64,000 nucleotides of DNA, taken from Sphaerulina vaccinii (lineage: Eukaryota > Ascomycota > Dothideomycetes > Mycosphaerellales > Mycosphaerellaceae). The stretch lies in NCBI GenBank assembly GCA_022570795.1, contig JAKUDP010000001.1, forward strand, positions 2,728,001 to 2,792,000, given 5' to 3'. Shown piece by piece: positions 20,901 to 29,533 of this stretch (positions within the stretch are counted from its first letter, which is position 1; the number at the start of each line of letters is the position of its first letter). Made by a program: the position numbers and the translations under genes. The notes under the pieces were generated by a model that saw only the letters and a list, made by a program, of their open reading frames with translations, was not told the origin of the DNA and made no database searches.

Positions 20901-21014
20901 ACGATCGAACTCTGTGGGCATAAGCCGCAGGCAGAGGAGTTCAGGAATCAGGCGGAACATCACATGGCAAGCTTGCCGGAGAAGGTGCGAGATGCGTTTC
21001 AGCAGAAGAACTAG
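17901..21014 (+). CDS. MAU2: Cohesin loading factor subunit Mau2/Scc4
   Basis: 1,037 residues, single exon. The frame begins upstream with GTG, and ATG 17901 (MPYQGGYVPEYYGG) is the first ATG. Residues 1 to about 370 are disordered and extremely Gln/Pro/Ser-rich, with a short basic SPKRRRSNDG. From about 390 on there is a TPR-like superhelix (YISAAYSLTGSLSGAEVSE, RLRYASLLFEETENLTDAEE, WVYAFYFLRVSFGLQ), the signature of the cohesin loading factor family. Mau2/Scc4/Ssl3 partners Scc2 to load cohesin on chromatin. The long Gln-rich extension is a filamentous-fungal addition to the compact family core. Confidence 0.87.
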   Translation: MPYQGGYVPEYYGGSYANANGRQQQNGQAPLQPTGYQMHQMQIYQQPSLQSHTPYATPQYFDQGQASYYQTPTSGTYNQQPYLSPPPQPAAQNVQYSPDPLHRFQAPPQPRQHQQQGYQQQPQQRQAQRPGSQSSQTSQASRPQSSQRQSAESAQWPRTPWSPSPHETSGFNASSVASNSHMLAPQRTAQQGLHLQRQHLQQPQGYNQSLSEARRPSPVQHQQRQARPPQAMPSQDQRQMYASQQGPIHRRDSNQRQSQSVYPQPTPDRGRPVQAAPNMLHQNSTAPTPNMQQRQAPAVHAPMQSTAVKLEEPSHIRSPKRRRSNDGTVVPICKSPDLKTSGPRSQYVKLEPRVAQHGQSKEMRRPPPASSPLTELASSQMPPTPTPVISIDYQSALLALSDDYISAAYSLTGSLSGAEVSEVLLDQYQSLLATGMGCLDSVLKIYRNTDARKEARIRLRYASLLFEETENLTDAEECLSKGITLCERAHLTDLKYAMHHLTARIWFKSRKFKTAMKTVERLSAEAEKLQLLHWVYAFYFLRVSFGLQIADNHHETVSLVRHLTALSAIATRHYHVSVQILAFTLEALVHLRARTQDSVDLASRAIASARMHQLTPEMTAMPQVRILLDCLDVACSLVRFDRKQADAKLQAMHAQMDESTTDAAWVNSHGCALHIDLGHSKDREVEPDAGGIFQVTPDGNISLAFSWLTKGQAYIVGYLVTGLSKLDGSRGNEALKYLDQALTSSKRDPKDMSLSQGAASMRRHIQISLRATARLYVAFAFCGLSKWDQAKRAMDAYQKTDLPLLEGTPDAATATLAKYLNGLIQHAQGELESALEIYRSPELQVKLPGDTKSDTTPVDPIKILAALNSVWILHLKGKHKEADLLLDWTEPLCRVVINSTGSEHGSKALGALFNILKAAASYRSGGLIIDTKALLQKSVAAAQTINNIQLLTVIMVMMTELYFKNIVGQQALNSGKSSSGLASKSGNKLWLAMANGMYADTIELCGHKPQAEEFRNQAEHHMASLPEKVRDAFQQKN

Positions 21015-21534
21015 ATGGTGGGTGTTATTATGCTCGACAAAACTTGCTGATGAGGCCAACGAGCCGTGTATGAAGATATCGATATCTGGGTCGTACTCAA
21101 GACTTGCTGGCGATTGTAGGAAGCTCAAATGTATTCTACCTGTACATATTTCGAATAAGCATAATTCGTCTCGCAACCGGCATGGAAGCTCCTAGCTGAT
21201 ATATAGTTCAGAAGCTAACCATGGAGAAGGTAATACTGCGCGCGCCGTGAGTTGGAACCTTTTCATGATCCTGATCTAAATATGAAAGCAATGTGGGATA
21301 GTCTCCCGGCATACCAGAGCTCAACGCGTGTAGACTCGATGTTGTGCCCCGAAGACATCTCATGATGGTCGAATGGCCATGTCAGCACATCGAAGTCGAC
21401 GCCTATAATGAAAGTCTAAACATGAACGATGTAGTCAATTCTCATCTATCTCTTGGGTATCATCTCGTCTAATCAGTATGTTTGTGATTCTTCATTTCCT
21501 TGCAATGTTTCCTGAGCCATGCATAGTCGGCCTT
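21015..21534. other. Intergenic 520 bp, convergent 3' ends
   Basis: Lies between the stop codons of MAU2 and MID1. It should hold both 3' UTRs. I see no repeat, RNA gene or further coding signal. Confidence 0.6.
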
Positions 21535-23520
21535 CTACGTCCGGAAAGCAAGGAACAGAATTGCCATTCCTCCTGCGATCCATAGTAGCTTCATGTTAAT
21601 CTTCGTGCTCGTCTGAGCATCATTCATGTAGTATACAGCACCAAGGTAGCTGCAAGTCAAATCTCCGCTCCGCTTCCCATAGCCCATCTCAAGTCCTCGA
21701 CCAGGATAGGGACATGCGAAACCCATACTCGCGGGACAGCTCTGCATGAGGCTGTAACATAAGTCTTCGCACGGGAGGACTTCTTTGTATGGTCCAGGAG
21801 CGATGACTGCGTCGATCTGGGCGTTCCGTGAGGAGTTCGTTGCGAAGCTAGAGATGAAGGTCTGGTCGAATGCCATGGAGCCTTGTACAGTAGGCGCATC
21901 ATCCATACTGACGAAATTCGAATTCAGAAATGTCTCGTCGAGCTGAGTTCCATTATTGAAGGCCTGCCCAACATTGCGAACCTGCAAGTATGGGGCAGCG
22001 TTGGAGAAGTCTTCGCATCGTGGTATCGACACTGCGCACAGCCATTCCTTGTAGGCTTTGGCGCAGTCGTCGCAGCCTTTAGCGAGAGAGTATTTGGCGT
22101 CTGTGGTCGTATTGCACGGTATTTGCGCCAGTGTGTAGTTGAATGGAGTGTACCACGTCGTAGTGTAGTTCTCGTAGAAGTTCTGTAGGCTCTGAAAACT
22201 CGAGCTTTGGTTCGCGGGCACAGCATATGCCACTTCGTCGCAGAATGTCAGGTTGAAGAGTAACTGGCAGTTGCCATCTGCCTTCGTTCTGAATGGCACC
22301 CCTTGCCAAACTTTGCCACCTCCGCCGACAACGCCGTCCCCCGATGCCATGGAGTTGCCATCTAAGGCGAGGAAAGCCGTGTAGTCAGTGGTACGGGTGA
22401 GATTGGTAACATAGAATTGTTCTTTCGGTTTGTGGCCTAGACCACGAGTTATCATGCCCATCGCCACATGCGATTCGCTGCCAGCCATATCATTCTGCTC
22501 AGCTTGTATTTGGGCATTGGCTTTGACGAACGTTTGCAGACCACAGTATGAGCTTTCCATACCGCTTAGATCAGGTAGACTGCTGTTGAGAACGAAGAGT
22601 GTGAATGGAGCTGCCAAGTTCATCCACTGCTGGTAGACGGGACTGTCAGCATCAGCCTGTGTCAGGTTGTCTGTAATCAGGAGCGCAGAATCGATGTCTG
22701 TGTCCACCTGGTAGAGGAACGGGTCGTCCAGCACTGCGGCATGGAAGTAGTCGTCGATCGAGACTGCAAGCTGAAAGTTCCACTTTCCAGTAAAGCCAGT
22801 CGGGACTTCAGGGGCGTGTACTGCCATATACCAATCACCACTGGCATCGGCAACAGAGGCGTTCACAAATCCTCCGATGAAGGGATTTATCGTCTGCGTA
22901 GTGTTGCCGCGACCAGGCCCAGGAGTCTTGTTACCGGAAGTAGAAGAGACATATAGCGTAAGTTGGCCAGGAGATTCCGATGCGACTCCTGTGCCATTCC
23001 ATGTTGGCTGAGAGCATACATTCGCAGATATGTAGATCGTCGCAGCAGAATCGCTGTCCTGCCGCTTACGCAGGTCCGAATGTTGCGCTTTGACCACGCG
23101 CTTGCCCGACAAGTCACTGGGCAATCCGACTCCTTGCTCAGTATGGTTGGCAGTCAAGAATCGACTCGGGTACTCGAAAATGGTCGTGCTGCCTGGCGAC
23201 AGCTCGTATGGCGTGCCAATGTTGTTGCCGCTAATCTGCTGGTCTTCTGTTTGTCTCTTCAAGATCTTCTTATCGTGCTCAAGCACATCCGCCCTTTCCA
23301 CGCCATCCTCAATGAGCGTCTCCTGTATCCTGTAGAAGTTGTGGTCGCTGTGATCTCCGCCGCCCCTCAACTCGCCCCTCCCATCATATGGCAGTTCTGC
23401 CGCATATGCGAAATGCGGATTTGCCAGCGACCAGTATACCAGCGCGATGAGTGCGAGGGCGCCCACGGAGGCAATCAGACGAGCTTGGAGGGGCGTCAGC
23501 TTAGGACACTGACATCGCAT
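21535..23520 (-). CDS. MID1: Mid1-type stretch-activated calcium channel subunit
   Basis: 661 residues, single exon, start ATG 23520. The N-terminal hydrophobic segment (LIASVGALALIALVYWSLA) is a signal or signal anchor. The ectodomain has many N-glycosylation sequons (NGT, NTT, NLT, NYT, NSS). The C-terminal half has the conserved Cys-rich module (CDDCAKAYKEWLCAVSIPRC, then CEDLCYSLMQSCPASMGFAC) seen in Mid1 and in the NALF/FAM155 partners of NALCN channels. The protein ends with a hydrophobic tail (LLWIAGGMAILFLAFRT) that could be a membrane or GPI segment. Mid1 works with Cch1 in high-affinity calcium uptake at the plasma membrane. Confidence 0.92.
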   Translation of the reverse strand: MRCQCPKLTPLQARLIASVGALALIALVYWSLANPHFAYAAELPYDGRGELRGGGDHSDHNFYRIQETLIEDGVERADVLEHDKKILKRQTEDQQISGNNIGTPYELSPGSTTIFEYPSRFLTANHTEQGVGLPSDLSGKRVVKAQHSDLRKRQDSDSAATIYISANVCSQPTWNGTGVASESPGQLTLYVSSTSGNKTPGPGRGNTTQTINPFIGGFVNASVADASGDWYMAVHAPEVPTGFTGKWNFQLAVSIDDYFHAAVLDDPFLYQVDTDIDSALLITDNLTQADADSPVYQQWMNLAAPFTLFVLNSSLPDLSGMESSYCGLQTFVKANAQIQAEQNDMAGSESHVAMGMITRGLGHKPKEQFYVTNLTRTTDYTAFLALDGNSMASGDGVVGGGGKVWQGVPFRTKADGNCQLLFNLTFCDEVAYAVPANQSSSFQSLQNFYENYTTTWYTPFNYTLAQIPCNTTTDAKYSLAKGCDDCAKAYKEWLCAVSIPRCEDFSNAAPYLQVRNVGQAFNNGTQLDETFLNSNFVSMDDAPTVQGSMAFDQTFISSFATNSSRNAQIDAVIAPGPYKEVLPCEDLCYSLMQSCPASMGFACPYPGRGLEMGYGKRSGDLTCSYLGAVYYMNDAQTSTKINMKLLWIAGGMAILFLAFRT

Positions 23521-24585
23521 CCTGGACGGGACTGGTTGGCGATTCTACGCAGAGCGCGTATGCGCCATGCTCAGTCTGAGGTCGCCAATGCTGCCCGTGT
23601 GCAGTGATGGCGCGAGTCCAAGTCAGAGTATTGTCCAGTTCCTCGATCAATGGTCCTGTTCACCTCAGTATCGATGAGTTGCGACCACGAATTGTTTGGA
23701 ACGATCAACCAACCAGGCAAGGGTCTCAAAGAGGCGCGTCCGAGCGGCAGCAAGCAAGGGTGCCACTCAGGGCTCGTGCCGAAGGCCGAGACATTGACTT
23801 CTCGCATCACTTTGACTGCCCTTCTTGACATCAACCTCCACATCAGACACAGATAACCCAATTATTCGAGGCGTGCGCTATGTGACCAACTCGTGACTGC
23901 GTCTCGACCAGAAGCTCGTTGGATGATGAGGACTTGAGAATCCGCTATCTACAAGACAGAACGAACATCAACAGGCGAACAAGCAGAGTGCCATCGGAGA
24001 CGGCATGCGGGGAGTGTTGGTGTAACGCTCATCAGTGAGCAGCAGAGCACGACCCTAGTGGGCCATTCTTTGTTGGCACAGCCTTATGTGAAGTCTTGAC
24101 ACGCCTTGTTCCCCCTGCTTCACAACATTATGGCTATGGCGAGAGCTTGCACGGCCATGACTATGCTCATTCGGCTACATAACGAATAACACGGGATGTC
24201 GACGACCACATCCTGGGATAGAGCTACAACTCCTTCTGGGCCATTCGCTGGACATGCATTTCAGCTGCAAGACCAAGGTCCAGAGCACCATCCTGTTCTC
24301 GACTTCTGCGCCATTCGGGTCAGTCATGGCCGATCATAAAGCTCGCGGCCTTGTGGCTTGGGAACTATTCCAGTCGAGCTGATCAATCCTACGCCCTTTC
24401 GCCCATGCCGTCAGGCCATGCGTTCTCCCGCTGTCGTGTTCCCTCTGCGGTAATGGGGCACTTCTTGCGCATTTGATCTTCTGCGAGGTTTGTCTGTACC
24501 TTCTCAATTCTTGTTTTGTGCTTTTGATCGTCACCATCTTCGTGCTCTTCAGCATTCTACAGCACTGTCCAGAAGACCTGCCACT
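23521..24585. other. Intergenic 1,065 bp, divergent MID1 / cupredoxin gene
   Basis: Long divergent promoter region. The last 100 bp before 24586 are pyrimidine-rich (TTGTTTTGTGCTTTTGATCG), as is usual upstream of fungal starts. No RNA gene, repeat or coding frame stands out. Confidence 0.55.
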
Positions 24586-25872
24586 ATGGTCTACCAACTG
24601 ACTCTAGTCTTTGTCCTACTGGCTGCTCTCGTACACGGCCAGACCTCTTACGACGACCCTGATGGCGAAACCGGATCGAATAACGCGACTGCAACTGCGA
24701 CTGCAGAAATCGAAGGCGAGACCGTGAACCATATCATCAACGTTGGGTCTGATGTCTTCTTTCCGAACTCTATTACCGCGAATCCCGAAGACACAGTGAC
24801 ATTTGTCTTCCACAGCGGCAATCACTCCGTTATCCAGTCGCTATACGGTTGGCCATGTATCCCACAAGCTGCCGTCACAGGCCAAGAAGGCTTCAATTCA
24901 GGTGCGAGAGCTTCATTAGCCTGCCCAGTACATTGCTAACCGATGGCAGGATTCTTCCCCATCACCCACACTTCCATAGTAAGTATCGATACTTGCATCT
25001 TGCTGTTGGCGGTCATGTCGGATCATAAGACTTTCATAATCGTGATCGCTATCTCCTCAAAGATGCTAACGGATGCCGAGCAGATGCCAACCTGGAACTT
25101 GACAGTCGATAACAACACCGATCCAATCTTCTTCTACTGTGGTGCTCCAGGAAGCTGCATCAACAAGGGGATGCTTGGTGTCATCAACGCCAACGCAGAG
25201 ACGAATCTGACAAAGCAAATCGAATTAGCCAAAGAGTCGAGATACATGCTTGAGTACGATGAGACAATGTCGCCAGCCGAGTCAGCCTCCATCACAGCGC
25301 TTGCGGCCGTTGTGCTTGCAGTTCCCAAAGCGGCTAGCTCTGGCTTAGCAGCAGGAGCCATAGCGGGCATTGCGATTGGTGCCGCTGCGGCTCTCGTCCT
25401 CATTGGGGTCCTCTTATTCTGCTTGCGCCGCAACAAGAAGCTGAAGAAGCAGCTGAAGACCCAGTCTGCTGCTACAGCGGTACAGTACCCTCCACCAATG
25501 CAACAAGAACATGTGCCGTACTTCACAGCAGAAGACCAGCGAATGATGAGCAGGGAATCGAGTCCATTACCAGCATATGCGCCATATGTAAGCTCCTCAG
25601 AGCCGCCGAAGTCGCCAGAGAGTGAAATGAGGGCGAGGAGTTTGAGCCCGTACCTGCCTTATGTGCCATATAGACAGGATCATCACACTGTCGATACTGC
25701 AAGGTACGAGAGAGATGTTGACGGCGATGAGGCTGCTGAGATGCTGATTCGACATGATAGGTTCTCGGAGACGTCAGAGCTGGGCGTCGATGTCCCTGGT
25801 GCCAGACATGAGCTGAATGCAGAGCCGCTACCTCGAGAAGATCACGGTCTTGGAATAGGAGCAGCTCGATAA
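24586..25872 (+). CDS. Cupredoxin-domain type I membrane protein
   Basis: Exons 24586-24901, 24950-24978 and 25084-25872, 377 residues. The second exon is only 29 nt. Introns have TTGCTAAC ... GGCAG and TGCTAAC ... GAGCAG. Signal peptide 1 to about 19 (LTLVFVLLAALVHGQ). The cupredoxin fold runs from HIINVGSDVFFPNSI through FVFHSGNHSVIQS to FFYCGAPGSC and KGMLGVIN. A transmembrane helix (AAGAIAGIAIGAAAALVLIG) and a dibasic stop-transfer come next, then a cytosolic tail rich in Pro, Ser and Tyr. Type 1 copper ligands seen are His, Cys and Met. The second His expected just after the Cys is replaced (GSC). The family is known as fungal serine-rich or extracellular cupredoxins, of unknown function. 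Confidence 0.85.
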
Positions 25873-26171
25873 CCTTGATATGATACGCTCTTCACGATGA
25901 TCTTGCTTCAGAGATGTGATGTGCTTGCCGATCAGCCTTTGCGCAGTCATTTGCTCCTGCCTCACTTCTGCTGTGAGTCGCACCTGCCACGATAAGGTAG
26001 CTCGTTGCCAGCTCATGTGACCAGTTGCACGCGCCTCACTTCCAATCCCACCTTCTCTCCCAACAGGCAGATTATCAACAACAACGACACCCCAACCAAC
26101 TCACCAAAGCCCAACACAACGCGTGAAGCCCCAACCAACTCACCCAACCAGCTTCGACCAGGTCATACACC
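25873..26171. other. Intergenic 299 bp with a 16-bp direct repeat
   Basis: Leader of the first small Cys-rich gene. CCCCAACCAACTCACC occurs at 26090-26105 and again at 26129-26144, 39 bp apart. Otherwise featureless. Confidence 0.7.
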
Positions 26172-26453
26172 ATGTGCTTCTTCCGTCACCGCCATTACCC
26201 CTGTGGCTGTCGCGAGAAGTTCATAACATGGAAGTGCCGCCACGCCGATCTGCCACAGGTTGGCAAAGGTCACAGTGCTGCACACCGCAAAGACACTAGA
26301 CGCAAGGACGAGCAAGCTGACTTCCCATGTCCCAACGGCTGCAAGCATCGAAAGAGCGACGCTTGGGTAAAGCCAGATTGGAAGACGAGCATTGTGATTC
26401 GAACCGATGATTGGTGGAAGATATTCTACAATCATAAGAGTCTGAGAAAGTGA
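26172..26453 (+). CDS. Small six-cysteine protein, tandem copy 1 (intronless)
   Basis: 93 residues, ATG 26172. It begins MCFFRHRHYPCGCREK and has cysteines at 2, 11, 13, 22, 53 and 57, the last two as CPNGC. The short block VGKGH is shared with the neighbour. No signal peptide or membrane segment, and the protein is basic (many His, Arg and Lys). The cysteine positions are identical to those in the gene 630 bp downstream, and 20 of the first 34 residues match, so the two are tandem duplicates. The Cys/His pattern suggests zinc binding. I do not recognise the family. Confidence 0.7.
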   Translation: MCFFRHRHYPCGCREKFITWKCRHADLPQVGKGHSAAHRKDTRRKDEQADFPCPNGCKHRKSDAWVKPDWKTSIVIRTDDWWKIFYNHKSLRK

Positions 26454-26801
26454 GCTGCTGGCAGACTCACCTTCATATGCTGGACGTTCAGCAATTCGGT
26501 TGGGGTCGGCTCAACTCATTCACTTACACAGACAGGCACATGGCGTTTGCACAATCGTCATGTGAAAGAGCGCACTGCCACCATTCACCACGATAAGGGA
26601 TGGAGACACAGGAGCAAGCACATTGTACCATCATATATTTCATCATCTGCGACATTTTCCACTCCCTCCAGCTAGGATCGTACAATATACGAGAAGCTAC
26701 TACGACTTCCTCGACTTTCTCCACTCAACACAATCTCTTCTGCTTCTCTTCATTAGCATATCAACTCTTTCCAACCAAGAACCAGCAAGCAACAAGCCAA
26801 G
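26454..26801. other. Intergenic 348 bp between the Cys-rich paralogues
   Basis: Promoter and leader of copy 2. The last 130 bp are C/T-rich with TTCC and CTTC runs (CTCTTCATTAGC and similar). A TATATTT is present at 26634-26640. No other element. Confidence 0.5.
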
Positions 26802-27132
26802 ATGTGCTTCTACCGCTCCCGTCGCTGGGACTGCGGTACATCTCTTCATTCCATTCAGCCCTTATACTTCCTACTAACATGGGACTTCAGGCTGCAAAGA
26901 AAAGTATCTCACCTACCGCTGCGGCTACGCAGACCGCCCCAACGTCGGCAAAGGCCACGAATACATCTGGCAAAAGGACATCAAAGGCAAAGACATCTAC
27001 GAACATGACGAGTGTCCTAATGGCTGCGTGGGCTACGTGAAGAAGAAGGCCAATCCGAACGACGACGATACTCATTGGCGAGTGCGACTCTATAGCAACG
27101 CTTCGGGCTGGAAGCAGTGGTTTTATCGGTGA
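26802..27132 (+). CDS. Small six-cysteine protein, tandem copy 2 (one intron)
   Basis: Exons 26802-26835 and 26891-27132, 91 residues. The 55-nt intron has GTACAT, a perfect TACTAAC and TTCAG, and it splits the Gly codon of the CGC motif. The spliced protein starts MCFYRSRRWDCGCKEKY and keeps cysteines at 2, 11, 13, 22, 53 and 57 exactly as in copy 1. Shared blocks are VGKGH and ECPNGC/PCPNGC. The C-terminal halves have diverged (ends GWKQWFYR). The 34-nt first exon is easily missed by gene finders. Function unknown. A metal-binding or protein-binding role is only suggested by the cysteines. Confidence 0.75.
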
Positions 27133-27582
27133 AGGACGACTTTCCATTCAGGATCTTTGGAGTTCTTGGGTGAGATTCTTGTGATTACTTGTTGTTCCCT
27201 GTTCTAAGCTGACTGCTGTCCAGGCTGTGCTTTCGGAGAGATTGCTGTGTTACTGTCTTTTGACACTTGTTTCTGAAAAGCGTCGAGAGCTATGCTCGCC
27301 CACAGAGGTTTCTGTGTTATGGCGAGGGTGGATCCATCTGGAGCGGAGGTATGCTTGCTTGGATTTCCGCGATGCCATTTGGTATGGTGCGATGCGATAT
27401 CGAGCTTCAATGAATGAAGCGTTCAACTGCTCACAAATCCATTTTCATGCGTCCAGTAATCGTCGCATCTGATCGTATCGTGCAAGTCTCGTCCAGCCCC
27501 GTCGACCATCTCTTCTGAGGCATCTTCAACATATCCTCTGCCACTTCGCTTCCTACTCTTCCCACTTCACTTCGCTCACTCC
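27133..27582. other. Intergenic 450 bp, convergent 3' ends
   Basis: 3' regions of Cys-rich copy 2 and NCE101. The right end is C/T-rich (CTTCCTACTCTTCCCACTTC). No RNA gene or repeat seen. Confidence 0.6.
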
Positions 27583-27861
27583 TCAAACCGCCTTCCCCTT
27601 CCCCTCCACCACCACCACCACTTCCCTCTCCTCCCCGCCAAAAACCAATCTCGTCCTCCTCTTCAGCGCCTCAATACTCTGCTCCGTCGTTCTTCCCTTC
27701 TCCTTTTCTTCTCGATTGATTCTCACCAAAGCAGCAGTAACGCCAATACTAACAGCAAAGATCGGATCAGCCAACCTAAGATACAAAATTTAGCTTTCTA
27801 TAACGACACGTGTACATATTTTATTGTCTACGCACTTTGAGATCAAATATTGCGACGACAT
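27583..27861 (-). CDS. NCE101: Non-classical export protein 1 (NCE101) homologue
   Basis: Exons 27861-27836 (26 nt) and 27775-27583, 72 residues. The tiny first exon encodes MSSQYLIS plus two bases. GTGCGT ... AGCTAAA ... TCTTAG joins it to give YLISKLADPIFAVSIGV, the defining sequence of the NCE101 family. The Arg/Glu-rich segment VRINREEKEKG follows. A single hydrophobic helix (residues about 10-28) is present. Yeast Nce101/Nce1 was found as a factor in leaderless protein export. Its mechanism is unclear. The C-terminal EREVVVVVEGKGKAV is an unusual Val run. The spliced start fits so well that I prefer it to any ATG within the second exon, which has none at its 5' end. Confidence 0.88.
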
Positions 27862-28549
27862 GATGGAGATGACAGCTCTTTGATATTGCGAGGATTTGAT
27901 GAACGTGGATCTGAAGTCGCGACTTTCGCGCCGATGCTCGGATCAAGCTACGAGACGTGCATGAATGACGATTAGCGCTCCCCGCCTGATCACGCGTTGG
28001 AGTGGAGAGCGGTCAGAGAGCTGTGATAGCGAGGTGATAAGGATGATGTGAGCGATACTATGCTATACTGTGCCTCACATGAGTCAGTATCACCAGGCAC
28101 ACGTTTTAGAACTACGCGACGTTCGAAGACGGGTAATTTGGGAGTATTGCTAGCAGAAGACGCTATGGTATGGCAGAGCTAGCTAGCTAGGACCTATTCT
28201 CACTCAGCTATCCTATGCTGCAGCTTAGTCCACTATGACTGTGAAGACTGAAGAGATGTTGAGACCGTCTCTGTCTCAGCTTGACTGGTCTGCTTCTTGC
28301 CAGCCACTCGTACCCAGCCTAGCCAATTCTCTGCTGTAGCATCTCATATCATATTCGTGTCCTAGCAAAGCAGAAGTTACCCCTCCCAAAACGCCCTGTC
28401 CCAAAGAGAATCCTCTCCGTGTCATGAGCATCAGGCCACGTGCCGGGTTGTGTTGGGGTGATAATAGTCGTAGAAGTATCGAGTCGTGGTTGGGCGTGCA
28501 TCATCGTGGTCGGGTATATCGTCGTCGTAGTCGCAGGAGGATGTCCTCT
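27862..28549. other. Intergenic 688 bp, NCE101 promoter and ATG8 3' UTR
   Basis: Contains an AGCTAGCTAG palindromic run near 28176-28188. No TATA box, RNA gene or conserved frame is recognised. Confidence 0.5.
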
Positions 28550-29016
28550 CTATGCAGCTTCGCCGAAGGTGTTCTCGCCCGAGTAGCTGCCAGCTTGTTA
28601 GTCATGACTCTTGGAGATACACTAGATGTGAGGGAAGACGTACGTGATGTAAAGGAAGCCGTCCTCGTCCTTGTGCTCCTCGTAGATCGAGCTCATAAGC
28701 GCGGCAGTGGGAGGAAGCACCTCATCAACGAAGATGAAGATGGCCTTCTCTGGGCTGAGCTTGATGCGCTTGCGGATCACGTACACGAACTGGCCGACGG
28801 TGAGATCGGCGGGAACGAGATACTTCTTCTTGTCGATGGTAGCGATATCAGACTTCTCGACCTTCTCGCAGATGACCTGTGGCAGTCAGAACAAAGTATG
28901 CATGTGTGGTATAGATCGCGACTCACTGGGATTCTGTCGGCGTACTTCTGGCGGATGCGCTCAGCTTCGGCCTTGCGCTTCTCGAAGGGGTGCTCGTCCT
29001 TGAACTTGGAACGCAT
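28550..29016 (-). CDS. ATG8: Autophagy ubiquitin-like protein Atg8
   Basis: Exons 29016-28927, 28876-28644 and 28586-28550, 119 residues. The sequence begins [20 protein letters not shown] and includes [34 protein letters not shown] and [11 protein letters not shown]. Gly116 is followed by three residues that Atg4 must remove before lipidation to phosphatidylethanolamine on the phagophore membrane. Introns GTGAGT ... CACAG (between Pro30 and Val31) and GTACGT ... GACTAAC ... GGCAG are both needed to give the invariant sequence. The protein is of normal length and all conserved residues appear intact. Confidence 0.97.
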
Positions 29017-29533
29017 GGCGGTGATTATTCGTGTGTTGTGGTTGGGAGGTGAGTTGGTTCTGTTCTGTGGTGATAAGAGTGCGTTGGCCGATTGTGTTGT
29101 GTTGTTGTCGGTAAGTCGTAGGTGTTGGCAGCCTGGAGAAGGTGACCGAGCGAAAGGAAGGCGACGGTGAAGGGTGGGGCTGCTTCTCAGGTAATCACCA
29201 TGTGACGAAGGCGGGAACGGCTTTAATAGAGTCACCAGTTATCGATCAGCTGTACTTGCGGTCGCTGTCTCACGCTGTCTGTCTCTGTCTCTGCTCTCTT
29301 CACTTCAGTTTGCTGATGCTCGTCATATGCAAGAGAGATGCAGAACTGCAAACCACTGTGAACGTGACGCAGTGCCACAAAGGAAGTGGTGAAGACAAAG
29401 ACTCATAAGCAGCTCTTTCACCGGTTGTGGCCGGCCAGCTGAGATACGTGATCATACATAGGTATCCATTCTGCAATAATAGAATGGTAAATGCAACGCT
29501 TGCTTGAAAACAGAAAACTCAAGGAAACTCTCT
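29017..29533. other. Intergenic 517 bp, ATG8 promoter and PEX16 3' UTR
   Basis: A short microsatellite-like GTCTCTGTCTCTG stretch at 29279-29292. No CCTCGG and no obvious TATA box. Nothing else identified. Confidence 0.5.

Noticed and set aside
26395..26408. B-box-like GGTTCGAATC on the minus strand
   Set aside because: No complementary T-stem, no A box at the right distance, and it lies within the coding region of Cys-rich copy 1.
28424..29170. 248-codon plus-strand frame
   Set aside because: It is the antisense shadow of ATG8 and its introns; the Leu/Val/Asp-rich sequence is a reverse reading of the Atg8 codons.
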